DNA from: Prorocentrum cordatum
Taxonomy: Eukaryota > Sar > Dinophyceae > Prorocentrales > Prorocentraceae
Direction of reading: 5' to 3'
NCBI GenBank assembly: GCA_963575745.1
Contig: CAUYUJ010019340.1
Location: 81,647 to 145,646 of the forward strand
Length of the DNA stretch: 64,000 nucleotides
In this document: one piece after another, positions 50,318 to 59,951 of the stretch
How the letters are laid out: each line of letters starts with the position of its first letter
Position numbering within the stretch: position 1 is the stretch's first letter
The notes under the pieces: model-generated
Database searches by the model: none
Seen by the model: only the letters and a program-made list of their open reading frames with translations
What the model was told of the DNA's origin: nothing
Translations under genes and position numbers: made by a program

Positions 50318-50348
50318 ATCCCCCCCTCCTCAGGAGGTAGGGGGGGAT
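50318..50348. repeat. C-run/G-run hairpin after telomere-like tract
   Basis: ATCCCCCCCTCCT pairs with AGGAGGTAGGGGGGAT around CA. It has the same neighbours as 48774-48804. Confidence 0.87.
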
Positions 50349-50422
50349 GGATGGATGCGTTCTGTCCCACCCCATCCACCCAGAGTCATTGCTTTTAGGG
50401 TTTAGGGATCTACCTCCCACGC

Positions 50423-50441
50423 TCCCCCCTATCAAGGGGGG
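50423..50441. repeat. C-run/G-run hairpin
   Basis: TCCCCCCTATCAAGGGGGG, nearly identical to the copy at 61082-61100. Confidence 0.85.
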
Positions 50442-50449
50442 AAGGAGTG

Positions 50450-50884
50450 CTGGCGTCAGCCTGAGTGAGTGATGTGCGTCCCAGAAACAGATATGTCAGC
50501 ATTAGCGCGATTCGAGAGTCGTCCTTCGCGAAAGTTACGCGCGCGACCGCGACCCTTGCGGGTGCAGAGTCGCCCGCGTAGCCTTCCCCAGGGGCCGCCG
50601 CGTGGAGGCTGGACGTGGCCCCCTGGGTTTCCGCGCGGCAGTGGGCGCCGCGCCGCGCGCGGGGTCCGACGGGCTTTCTCGCTCGCGGACTCGGCGCGGC
50701 GCGGCGGCTACTCCCGCGCGGAAGCCCCCCTCGACTGCGAGCTTCCGCGTTCCTGGTGCAAGTCCGCGGAAGAGGGCACAACTGCGCCTTGCCGAGAGTT
50801 CGCGGGGGCGCCGTTGTTCGTGGGGTCGGCGGACGTCGGCTCTGCGACGCGCGTGAGCGCTGCGGGAGCGAGAGTGCGCGTGCG
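50450..50884. other. GC-rich stretch without a recognised gene
   Basis: Several frames are open because stop codons are rare in this composition. I recognise no domain and see no conserved partner beyond the first 110 bp. Confidence 0.5.
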
Positions 50885-53060
50885 GTGGCGAGAGAAGCAG
50901 CACCAAAGGAAGCTCGAAAAAGACGCGCTTGAGAGAGCCCGCGGCCAAAGCAGCACCGAAAAGAGCTCGAAACAGACCGCTTTAGAGAGCCCGCGGCCAA
51001 AGCAGCACCTAAGGCAGCTCGAAACAGACGCGCTTGAGAGAGCCCGCGGCCGAAGCAGCACCAAAAAGCTCGAAACAGACGCGCTTGAGAGAGCACGCGG
51101 CCGAAGCAGCACCCAGGGGAGCTCGAAACAGATGCGCTTGAGAGAGCACGCGGCCGAAGCAGCACCCAGGGGAGCTCGAAACAGACGCGCTTGTGAGAGC
51201 CCGCGGCCAAAGGAGCATCCAAGGGAGCTCGAAACAGACGCGCTTGAGAGAGCCCGCGGCCGAAGCAGCACCCAGAGGGAGCTCGAAACAGACGCGCTTG
51301 TGAGAGCCCGCGGCCGAAACAGCACCCAAGGGAGCTCGAAACAACACCCTTGAGAGAGTCTGCGGCCAAAGGAGCACCAAGGGAGCTCGAAACAGACGCG
51401 CTTGAGAGAGCCCCCGGCCGCAGCAGCACCCAAGGGAGCTCGAAACAGACGCGCTTGAGAGAGCACGCGGCCGAAGCAGCACCCAGGGGAGCTCGAAAGA
51501 GACGCGCTTGTGAGAGCCCGCGGCGGAAACAGCACTCAAGGGAGCTCGAAACAGACACCCTTGAGAGAGTCCGCGGCCAAAGGAGCACCCAAGGGAGCTC
51601 GAAACAGACGCGCTTGAGAGAGCCCGCGGCCGAAGCAGCACCCAAGGGAGCTCGAAACAGACACCCTTGAGAGAGTCCGCGGCCAAAGGAGCAGCCAAGG
51701 GAGCTCGAGACAGACGCGCTTGAGAGAGCCCGCGGCCGAAGCAGCACCCAAGGGAGCTCGAAACATACGGCTTGAGAGAGCCCGCGGCCGAAGCAGCACC
51801 CAAGGGAGCTCGAAACAGACACGCTTGAGAGAGCCCGCGGCCGAAACAGTATCCAAGGGAGCTCGAAACAGACACCCTTGAGAGAGTCCGCGGGCAAAGG
51901 AGCACCCAAGGGAGCTCGAAACAAACGCGCTTGAGAGAGCCCGCGGCCGAAGCAGCACCCACAGACACCCTTGAGAGAGTCTGCGGCCAAAGGAGCACCC
52001 AAGGGAGCTCGAAACAGACACGCTTGAGAGCGCCCGCGGCCGAAACAGCACCCAAGGGAGCTCGAAACAGACACCCTTGAGAGAGTCCGCGGCCAAAGCA
52101 GCACCCAAGGCAGCTCGAAAGAGACGCGCTTGAGAGAGCCCGCGGCCGAAGCAGCACCAAAAAGCTCGAAACAGACGCGCTTGAGAGAGCACGCGGCCGA
52201 AGCAGCACCCAAGGGAGCTCGAAACAGACACCCTTGAGAGAGTCCGCGGCCACAAGAGCATCCAAGGGAGCTCGAAACATACGCGCTTGAGAAAGCCCGC
52301 GGCCGAAGCAGCATCCAGGGGAGCTCGAAACAGACACGCTTGAGAGAGCCCGCGGCCGAAACAGCACCCAAGGGAGCTCGAAACAGACACCCTTGAGAGA
52401 GTCTGCGGCCAAAGGAGCACCCAAGGGAGCTCGAAACAGACGCGCTTGAGAAAGCCCCCGGCCGCAGCAGCACCCAAGCGAGCTCGAAACAGACGCGCTT
52501 GAGAGAGCCCGCGGCCGAAGCAGCACCAGGGGAGCTCGAAACAGACGCGCTGGTGAGAGCCCGCGGCCGAAACAGCACTCAAGGGAGCTCGAAACAGACA
52601 CCCTTGAGAGAGTCCGCGGCCAAAGGAGCAGCCAAGGGAGCTCGAGACAGACGCGCTTGAGAGAGCCCGCGGCCGAAGCAGCACCCAAGGGAGCTCGAAA
52701 CATACGGCTTGAGAGAGCCCGCGGCCGAAGCAGCACCCAGGGGAGCTCGAAACAGACACGCTTGAGAGAGCCCGCGGCCGAAACAGCACCCAAGGGAGCT
52801 CGAAACAGACACCCTTGAGAGAGCCCGCGGCCAAAGGAGCACCCAAGAGAGCTCGAAACAGACGCGCTTGAGAGAGCCCGCGGCCGAAGCAGCACCCAAG
52901 GGAGCTCGAAACAGACGGCTTGAGAGAGCCCGCGGCCGAAGCAGCACCCAAGGGAGCTCGAAACAGACACGCTTGAGAGAGCCCGCGGCCGAAACAGCAT
53001 TCAAGGGAGCTCGAAACAGACACCCTTGAGAGAGTCTGCGGCCAAAGGAGCACCCAAGGG
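50885..53060. repeat. 53-bp tandem repeat, about 41 copies, with 4-unit higher-order pattern
   Basis: The unit contains AAGGGAGCTCGAAACAGAC, GCGCTTGAGAGAGCCCGCGG and CCGAAGCAGCACCC. A variant with ACACCCTTGAGAGAGTC and CAAAGGAGCACC appears at about 51345, 51556, 51661, 51870, 51966, 52070, 52226, 52389, 52599, 52808 and 53018. From 52389 on it returns every four units (about 210 bp). Since 53 is not a multiple of 3 and the minus strand of the unit lacks stops, three overlapping frames of 500-700 codons arise. They are not genes. Confidence 0.97.
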
Positions 53061-53326
53061 ACACAAACCAAGCCCACAGGAGAACGCAGACCGGCGCCAC
53101 AGTCGCCCACCGAGCCAGCCCGAGCTCGGAGTTTCGCCCAAGTTCGGAGCCCGAGCCGGAATCAGAGCCCGAGCCGGCACCGCGCCGGAGCCCGGGGGAA
53201 TGTGAATCCGGTATATCGGTAATTTTCCTTGGTTTAGCTCTCCCAGAGAGGTCTGCGCACGCTCTTGAGGATATGTTTTGTTCACTACCCTGGGAACGAT
53301 CCTCTGGGGGCTCCTTCACGCCAAGA
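53061..53326. repeat. Flank of the second 13-bp array
   Basis: GAGCCCGAGCCGG-type short repeats are followed by the segment shared with 49010-49130. Confidence 0.8.
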
Positions 53327-53767
53327 GCTCTGGAGGGGAGCTCTGGGGGAGAGCTCTGGGGGAGAGCTCTGGAGGGAGAGCTCTGGGGGAGAGCTCCGGG
53401 GGAGAGCTCTGGGGGAGAGCTCTGGGGGAGAGCTCTGGGGGAGAGCTCTGGGAGAGCTCTGGGGGAGAGCTCTGGGGGAGAGCTCTGGGGGAGAGCTCTG
53501 GGGGAGAGCTCTGGGGGAGAGCTCTGGGGGAGAGCTCTGGGGGAGAGCTCTGGGGGAGAGCTCTGGGGGAGAGGGGAGAGCTCTCTGGGGGAGAGCTCTG
53601 GGGGAGAGCTCTGGGGGAGAGCTCTGGGGGAGAGCTCTGGGGGAGAGCTCTGGGGGGAAGCCCTGGAGGGGAGCTCTGGGGGAGAGCTCTGGGGGGGAGC
53701 TCTGGGGAGAGCTCTGGGGGAGAGATCTGGGGGAGAGCTCTGGGGGAGAGCTCTGGGGGAGAAGTTG
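53327..53767. repeat. 13-bp minisatellite (GAGCTCTGGGGGA), second array
   Basis: About 33 copies, matching 49131-49568 in motif and left flank. Confidence 0.97.
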
Positions 53768-54039
53768 AGCGGTATCCGCGAGCATCCGGCCGAGGGTTAG
53801 GGGTTATCATTGTGCAAGCGAAGCACCGCCTCGGGCCGGCAGGCCTATGGTCGCGGTGAGCTCGACTTGCAGCTCGCTCTCACTAGCAGATCCTTACAGG
53901 CGTGGCGGTGCGCGCCCCCAGGTCCGCGCCTGCAGTTTAGGGTTTCGGGCCTGCATTGGCGCATGCGCGCGCTGGCTGCGACCCCCCCCCACATCAAGGT
54001 TGTTGGGGGAGATCGCTGCCCAAGCCGCGCGCGCTATGA
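53768..54039. repeat. Duplicate of 50.06-50.23 kb, then unassigned sequence
   Basis: GCGAGCATCCGGCCGAGGGT, CTCACTAGCAGATCCTTACA and CGCCTGCAGTTTAGGGTTTC, then about 90 bp without a partner. Confidence 0.75.
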
Positions 54040-54070
54040 ACTGGGCGCCGGCGGTAAACCGTCAACCTTT
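54040..54070. repeat. Left half of H element, LINE insertion site
   Basis: ACTGGGCGCCGGCGGTAAACC and GTCAACCTTT end where CTTTTTTTGCG of the LINE tail begins. The right end of H (CCGGGGGACTCGTAGAGC) resumes at 59952. Confidence 0.8.
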
Positions 54071-54328
54071 CTTTTTTTGCGTCTTTGCTGGGACCGTCTT
54101 GGCCACTGAGGCCAGGTCCAACAAAGTCTCAGGCAAAACAGAGCCTCTTATTCATCACGCAAGCAGTCAGCTCTTATACCACACAGCGAAGCTGAAGGAA
54201 TAAAGAGAATCACATGCCGCAATGACACAATCAAACGCAAAGAACACACAGATAATCGAGGAAGTCAGTGAGCAGCGAAGCTGCAGGAATATACAAGACA
54301 CAGAAAAGAAGAAACAATGTGTGTCAAA

Positions 54329-54517
54329 TCACTGCGAATGATCAAAGAAGGTCTGCATAACCTGTGGGAGCACCTCGCATATGCGCTCCGCCGCCGTTAG
54401 CTCCGTATCTGTAACAGTGGCGCTCGGTGGTAGACACCAAGCCGCAAGATACACATCCTTGAAAATGATGTCGGTCCGCGAGAAATATACTTGTTTCGCA
54501 GACCAATCTGTATCCAT
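54329..54517 (-). pseudogene. LINE RNase H, final helix
   Basis: The frame contains FSRTDIIFKDVYLAAWCLPP and SATVTDTELTAAERICEVL, aligning with the last part of the 42 kb copy. E39 is the E48-type catalytic residue. A frameshift near 54490 separates it from the preceding frame. It ends with TGA. Confidence 0.82.
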
Positions 54518-55189
54518 GCACCACAGGCACTTCCGCGGCTACAAACTCCCCCATCAAAGCCGGCTTTGATAAGGCAAGGAATATAACACTGAGATTCAAA
54601 GTCGTTGAGGTAAACGAAATCGGCGTACACATGGCCCTGACGGGCCTGATGGGTCAGTAAGTCTGCTTTCTGGTTCCATTCCCGAAACGAATGAGAGAAG
54701 AAGTCACGGCCGGCCTCTGGAGGCCTCACCAAGTAAGTTTCCTGCATTTCGTCCAACTTATTAATCAGAGTATCCACCCTTTTCTGATATACCTGAGCTA
54801 ATACTTTCCATTTCCCGCAGAGCCAGTTAATAACAAGCAGTGAGTCCCCTTGGATGTCCAGTGGTATCCCATCTGTATCGAGGTCCCACTGTGTACAACG
54901 CATATTATGCAACGCAATACGTTTGCTGAGGCGATCCCTATATGCTGGTGTATCCTCCCGATCCTGACCGATATGAACCCCTCCATCCTCATCCAAGTTC
55001 AAGAATACAGGCACCCCTGAGGACGCCAACCCTTTACACTTCTTTTGGAAGTACTTCAACATAGTACTAGAACAAACATTAGCAGCGAAATCCATGAAAT
55101 GCTCAAGACTTCCAGCAAAGAACTCCCACCAGGATAAACCGTAGAACGATTCCAATGAATAATACCACGGACGGAGTCCGACGCTCTCC
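54397..55189 (-). pseudogene. LINE connector and permuted RNase H (D70, D134, D10 motifs)
   Basis: Starting WYYSLESFYGLSWWEFFAG and continuing KRIALHNMRCTQWD, it carries LDIQGDSLLVINWLCGKW (D104 from the ATG at 55155), FFSHSFREWNQKADLLTHQA (D165) and KAGFDGGVCSRGSACGAWIQ (D201). The residues after GLRNKYISRGP are out of frame. It joins upstream to 55190-55460 through a run of seven G. Confidence 0.85.
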
Positions 55190-55460
55190 TGTCCCCCCCG
55201 ATGCCTTTTTCATAGAGCTGGCCTCCTTCCAGTTTCCCCAACATCTGAGAGCCTCACTTGAATCCGTCCTCATTCTATCCCACAGTCGGCCAAACGCCAG
55301 ACATGAGAAACGAGAATCTCTCCAAGCTCTCATCGAGTTCGCCTCCAGCTCCCCCCGATCTGTGATCAGCCTGTGTGCAAAGTCCTGGATGTCAATTGCC
55401 CACATCCAATGCACTCTGAGAAACTTCTGTACAATGCCCACGAAGTGAGCATCATGAATT
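55190..55460 (-). pseudogene. LINE ORF2 connector segment
   Basis: The frame reads IHDAHFVGIVQKFLRVHWMW, AIDIQDFAHRL, and LAFGRLWDRMRTDSSEALRC, aligning with FAEAGYHSLVQRFLRAQWLL, AKDVSAYSQRL and GEALRAFGKW of the 42 kb copy. Homopolymer frameshifts bound it on both sides. Confidence 0.8.
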
Positions 55461-58277
55461 TTTTTGTCTCGCACGTTCATACCTCCTCGTATTCCATTCC
55501 TGGTAACTTTCCCCCTCCCTCCGTATACAGCGAGACATTACAGACAGGCACTTGCCCTCAAAGATATGAAGGGCGCTCAATGAACTTGAATCGACCGTGC
55601 ATCCTTCCGCCGCGTAGAGCACAATACTCTGAACTCTCTGAGCATACCTCTCATATTTATCTTTCAACGGGATGGCCGTGGAGCGGAAGAAGGTCGCCTG
55701 CCCCCAGAAGGCCCTGCGAGCACAGTCAATACGAGCGTCCAAATCATGATGTTCATTCACATGTAGTTCAGAACAAATATAAGCCCCCAGCACCTCCATC
55801 TCCGTCGTTCTTCTAAACCGATACACTCCAGACGCCTCCGACCCCACCGAGAGAGCAAGATCAGCAGTGTGAAGTATTTCCCCTTCCACATCTCGCGGCG
55901 GCTCGACCCCGAACACCATATACAATAGGCTGGATTCCTTCCATCTCATTCCATAATCATGTAACTGTGTAGTTAGACCGTGTAACATGCGCGTGAGTTC
56001 CTCTCGACTCCGAGCCAATACATAACAGCTGTCAGCCCAAAGGAAATGATTAATAATCGAAACACAGCTAGTCGAGCCAGTCACATACTCAATACGATAA
56101 CCTAGTCCTAGTACGTCCCATTCTCGAATCGTGGAGCCCCACATAGCAGCAACGATGAGATTGAAGGCCAACGGTCCCTCGGGCCCTCCCGTCCGAATAC
56201 ATTTGTCCCACCTAACCTCCACCACCTCAATCCCATCATAATAGACAGTGCCTACACATTCGCACAAGGGGTCAAGTAGAGCATACTGTAGGTAAAGGGG
56301 TACATCCGCATGATCCAACCCGCGCCTGACATTGGCCACCGTGCAGTGATCGAACGCCTGAAGGACATCAGCGTTCGCCAAGTGTGCCGTTTCCCCTTTT
56401 CCCCATTGTGCAGCATGTTGACCTATGTGTTTGATGCTAGCCGTGATTTCGTGTGCACGACGGTGTTCCTGGAAACCATACAACCCAATATGACGAAACA
56501 CTCCTTTTCTTTCAATATGACCCTCAACCAAGAGAACAACACAGGAACTGAACCATCTCGAAACAGCATTCTGCATACACAGCAAACGTCCGTCTTTTAA
56601 CTTAGTGATCCTTGGAGTTTTTGGCATAAAAGAGACGAGAATCTCACGCCACGACTGAGGATACGGAATCGTGAGCTTGATGATTTGATCGAACAACTTC
56701 TGGATCGCTCTGAGAGCACACCACGGCAAGCTCCTTAGAATCTCGCACGGTATCCCGTCTGGCCCAGTAGCCCTCTGGGTATTCAGCCGAGCTCGTGCTC
56801 TGAGAAGCAGCGCCATACTAATTCCCACAACTGATGTGGAACGTATCTCATGTACAGCCCTCATCCTGATCTCCCCCATCATACTGTTGGTGGAATTGCG
56901 TATCTCTTCGGACGACACCTTGCAACGAACGAACTTGTCGAGCTCCTCCTTCCACTCCTCACGGTCCTCCGTCTCCCTCCCATCCACCACTAAATGTTTG
57001 ATAGTATATCTGACCTTTCTTTTTGTTGGGGGACATCTGCACATAATCATATCACGTCGATAACCTCTGCGTAGACGATTAGCCTCATTCTTTAACCTCC
57101 TCAACCTCTCCACTTCCTCCTTCGGACACATCTTAACCTCCTCCTCCGCTCTTGTGAGCTGCACCGGCCTGGACGGCTCTCTCTGTCTTCTCGCACCCGT
57201 GGTGGAGTAGTCCACCGTCGGTGACAAGTACGCCTCCAGCATAGTACTCTCCAGACCCTGTGGACAGGTCACAGACGGACACCTTGAAAAGGCAGCACCG
57301 CCTAGATACGAATCCACATGCTGTCGAGCCTGATGCTCATCAGCCCAAGTCGAACACTTGTATCCGACCAGAGACGGCCTAGACTTCTGACCAGGCTGGG
57401 GGTCAGGGCGACGAACAATCACGTTCCCAGGGTCAGTGAAACTCGCCGTGATGATTGCGTGATCGGAAAATCTACTGAACTGCTTCTTCCCACCCCTCTT
57501 GAAACACCACTTCACCTCCAGATCCGAGAACTCCCAACGGTGAGGGACCATTAGGTAATCCAGGACCCTCTTCGAAGTCAGAAACTTGTTCTCCCCCCAC
57601 GACTCCCAGGTATGCCTCCTAGTACAGAAAGTGTTGGCGGCCTTCAGTCCATGCGATTCCATGAACTCTAACAGCAGCTCCTTCAGCCTCCTCCTCCGAC
57701 TCCTCCTTTCAATCTGCTGTGTACCGTCTCCTCCTCTCTCCCACCTTCTGTCCGTACGAGTACCTTCCTTTCCAGTAGCCTCATACTCCTCCCCATTATA
57801 CGTAAATCTGCATCCAGGCGGAATCTCCACGTTTGCATCTAGCAGAACACAAAAGCTGGCCTGAGGAAACTTAGTGCGGAGAACATTGCGAGCACGACCG
57901 ATCTGCTCATATACCTCCGCAGCAATCTCAACACAATCCTCCACATGAGGGTCTGGCAAATACGCTGACACAATAATGAGTGGTGACTTCTCTGACCCAA
58001 AGACACCGATAACGAACCTCGTGAAACAAGTGAAAAACATACGGACGGCAGCCGCCCAAGATCTGTCGAAGATGAGAGCTGCCTTACTACACGAACTAGT
58101 TTTGATGCGCCACCCCAAGCGTTCAAATTCCCCGTGCACTAGGTATTGAGTTTCCTGACATGCAAAGAGCCCACCACATGCCCTCATATGATGGAGAATC
58201 TCAGCACATTTGAAATGAGCCTCCCCTGCTTTGTTCAGGTTCCAGCTCGCTATGCCTCGGACGAGGCGCCGCAAACG
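55452..58277 (-). CDS. LINE ORF2: APE endonuclease, reverse transcriptase and thumb
   Basis: 940 uninterrupted codons follow the ORF1 TGA (58278-58280) in the same frame. Numbering from the TTG at 58274, the APE domain has N12 (ASWNLNKAG), E41 (ACQETQ), SAYLPD, D146 and N148 (LLDANVE), TWESWGE, D239 (LDYLMVP) and D271-H272 (FSDHAIIT). The RT has RATGPDGIPCEIL, SFMPKTPR, motif A LANADVLQAFDH (D636), motif B RTGGPEGPLAFN, motif C HFLWADSCY (D748, with S749 where D is usual) and motif D GMRWKESSLLYMVFG. No ATG precedes N12, which points to read-through or non-AUG initiation. The frame ends early through an A7 frameshift. The connector and RNase H continue in other frames. Confidence 0.92.
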   Translation of the reverse strand, partial: RLRRLVRGIASWNLNKAGEAHFKCAEILHHMRACGGLFACQETQYLVHGEFERLGWRIKTSSCSKAALIFDRSWAAAVRMFFTCFTRFVIGVFGSEKSPLIIVSAYLPDPHVEDCVEIAAEVYEQIGRARNVLRTKFPQASFCVLLDANVEIPPGCRFTYNGEEYEATGKEGTRTDRRWERGGDGTQQIERRSRRRRLKELLLEFMESHGLKAANTFCTRRHTWESWGENKFLTSKRVLDYLMVPHRWEFSDLEVKWCFKRGGKKQFSRFSDHAIITASFTDPGNVIVRRPDPQPGQKSRPSLVGYKCSTWADEHQARQHVDSYLGGAAFSRCPSVTCPQGLESTMLEAYLSPTVDYSTTGARRQREPSRPVQLTRAEEEVKMCPKEEVERLRRLKNEANRLRRGYRRDMIMCRCPPTKRKVRYTIKHLVVDGRETEDREEWKEELDKFVRCKVSSEEIRNSTNSMMGEIRMRAVHEIRSTSVVGISMALLLRARARLNTQRATGPDGIPCEILRSLPWCALRAIQKLFDQIIKLTIPYPQSWREILVSFMPKTPRITKLKDGRLLCMQNAVSRWFSSCVVLLVEGHIERKGVFRHIGLYGFQEHRRAHEITASIKHIGQHAAQWGKGETAHLANADVLQAFDHCTVANVRRGLDHADVPLYLQYALLDPLCECVGTVYYDGIEVVEVRWDKCIRTGGPEGPLAFNLIVAAMWGSTIREWDVLGLGYRIEYVTGSTSCVSIINHFLWADSCYVLARSREELTRMLHGLTTQLHDYGMRWKESSLLYMVFGVEPPRDVEGEILHTADLALSVGSEASGVYRFRRTTEMEVLGAYICSELHVNEHHDLDARIDCARRAFWGQATFFRSTAIPLKDKYERYAQRVQSIVLYAAEGCTVDSSSLSALHIFEGKCLSVMSRCIRREGESYQEWNTRRYERARQKNS

Positions 58278-59675
58278 TCACTGCCTACGATTCACTTCCT
58301 GAAGTATATCATTCATGGGAACCTTCAGCGCCGGATAAAAAGAAACAATACGAGCCCATGCATCAGCATGAAGAACCCAAGCCCCTGTGGTATTCGTATA
58401 CGTCGCAAAACAGACGGGTCGGAAATTCGTAACAGCTTGAGTCCAAATCTGACTTCTCGGTGGCCCCACCTCCCCACGGATCTCGATTTGAACATGAGCC
58501 GAGGTCATACTACGCCAAGTCCCACAGAAACGAGCAACCGCTTTCACATGATCACGCTTCCAGGGTGCACACTCCACTAACGTACGAATCTTTCTGGGAT
58601 CGATTGGCGTGTCCATATCATGAGTGAGAACATCGGCATCTGGATACGTATAACCTGGGGGCGGGGCAATGCGGTCGGCGGGTTCCTTACAGACCATATC
58701 CATCCATTTCTTTATTCTCCAAAGAGTGTCCCGTGGTGTCCCTTCTTTGAAACCGACCTTCACACTGCCGTACATATATCTTCCTCCGTTTAAACGTTCA
58801 GATTTATCTTTATCGTAAGCATTCCTTTCCTCCCCCTGAAGTGTCCCAATCATATTAGATATTAACTGTGCCGCATCTGCCCAGGGTATCATTTGATTTC
58901 CCCGATTTACTTGATTCGACCAATCCGTAACCCACCCTTTCAGCTCGAGATAAGTTGGTGTGAACTGGCTCGATCGCTCCTGTTGCACGCGAGGGAACGA
59001 ACCTCCACCACCACCAGAGGAGCCACCAGGGCCCACACTAGTCGAAACCGAAGCTGCAGGAGATCCAGCCAAAATTTGCTTAACCTGTTTCTCCAAAATC
59101 TCTGTCCGTGCATCTGATTTGTCCATTCTCTCCGTATGCAACTTGAGTGTGTCATCCACTCTTTTGATGTCCGTCTTCGTCGATTGAACAACATGGATGA
59201 GATCCTCATGGGCATCCTCCGTTTTCCAAACATGCTTCATCATCATCTGTTTGAATGGATCCTTCTCCTTTTCTAACATCACTTTCCTCTCCTCCTCAAT
59301 CTCTGTTCCACGTGCACGTTTGGATCGAGTCTCACCATCCCCAGTCATCGCGGCATCCGCCGCTGCTGCAACATGAGTCATATCTTCAAGAATATTACCG
59401 TTCAATCCGTATTTATCTAACCAGCTCCTATCGTCCTCACGTTGACGTTTGTTTGATGCTGCCTCCAGTGCCTGCAGATCTTTCTGATCCCACGGCTGGT
59501 ATTCCTCAAGGTAATCAAAGTTGACTCTCTCGTCCTGGTAGTCTTCTGTGGGTATGTCCAAATTCCTTTGACGCCGAAACCACTCCTCAGTACTTTCACC
59601 CCAATGCTCGAGTCCTATCTCTCTCCTCAATGCCAGCTGAGCCTCAGGACTGTCGTACGACGTGATTGTCAACAA
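58278..59675 (-). CDS. LINE ORF1 protein
   Basis: 465 codons are open after an upstream TGA. The first codon given is TTG. The first in-frame ATG lies about 98 codons in (EDMTHVAAAADAAM) and aligns with the ATG of the 47 kb copy. The upstream region is nonetheless conserved at protein level (ITSYDSPEAQLALRREIGL). Features in order: KRARGTEIEEE basic patch; DPFKQMMMKHVW; coiled coil (TKTDIKRVDDTLKLHTERMD and MDKSDARTEILEKQV); GGSSGGGGG linker; FTPTYLELKGWVTDWSNQ; GGRYMYGSVKVGF; ECAPWKRDHVKAVARFCGTW; and IEIRGEVGPPRSQIW. The role is presumably RNA binding, by analogy. It ends NRRQ-TGA and ORF2 follows in frame with CGT. Confidence 0.85.
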   Translation of the reverse strand: MLTITSYDSPEAQLALRREIGLEHWGESTEEWFRRQRNLDIPTEDYQDERVNFDYLEEYQPWDQKDLQALEAASNKRQREDDRSWLDKYGLNGNILEDMTHVAAAADAAMTGDGETRSKRARGTEIEEERKVMLEKEKDPFKQMMMKHVWKTEDAHEDLIHVVQSTKTDIKRVDDTLKLHTERMDKSDARTEILEKQVKQILAGSPAASVSTSVGPGGSSGGGGGSFPRVQQERSSQFTPTYLELKGWVTDWSNQVNRGNQMIPWADAAQLISNMIGTLQGEERNAYDKDKSERLNGGRYMYGSVKVGFKEGTPRDTLWRIKKWMDMVCKEPADRIAPPPGYTYPDADVLTHDMDTPIDPRKIRTLVECAPWKRDHVKAVARFCGTWRSMTSAHVQIEIRGEVGPPRSQIWTQAVTNFRPVCFATYTNTTGAWVLHADAWARIVSFYPALKVPMNDILQEVNRRQ

Positions 59676-59951
59676 CGGTCAACAAGGACACGTCGAACGA
59701 CGTGATAGTCAGTAACTACCACCCGTTCAATAAGAGGTAAAGAATGCTGACAGACAATGAACAGCAGTGCAGCACACCAGAGAATCTCAATACCCCGAAG
59801 AAGAATATAGCGTACAATACAAGAGATGTAGAGTAGCAGACAAAAACCTCGAGGGAACCCAGGCAAGCCGGGCTCACACCCCGAGGCCAGGGCTCGCTAG
59901 AACGTCTGGAGGTTCCCCAGGCAGAGGTTCTTGAGCCGAGACGTTCTTGAG

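Larger units (their letters stand above)
54071..59951 (-). mobile_element. Full-length LINE, 5.9 kb, nearly intact
   Basis: The best-preserved copy. Right to left: 5' UTR beginning GGCTCAAGAACGTCT with a 16-bp tandem repeat, ORF1, one UGA, ORF2 and a 3' UTR with two CAGCGAAGCTG hairpins. Only three frame breaks are seen, all in the 3' third of ORF2 (about 55460 in an A7 run, 55195 in a G7 run, and 54490). The insertion is in an H loop and removed about 7 bp of it instead of duplicating the site. Confidence 0.93.

Noticed and set aside
50410-53110. Very long minus-strand open frames (about 520-720 codons) that look like a repetitive protein
   Set aside because: They overlap in all three minus frames and are forced by the 53-bp period and lack of stops in the unit; no non-repeat domain is attached.
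58278-58280. General reassignment of UGA to sense in this organism
   Set aside because: UGA also terminates ORF2 at 41998 and 54329, so only the ORF1-ORF2 junction suggests read-through.
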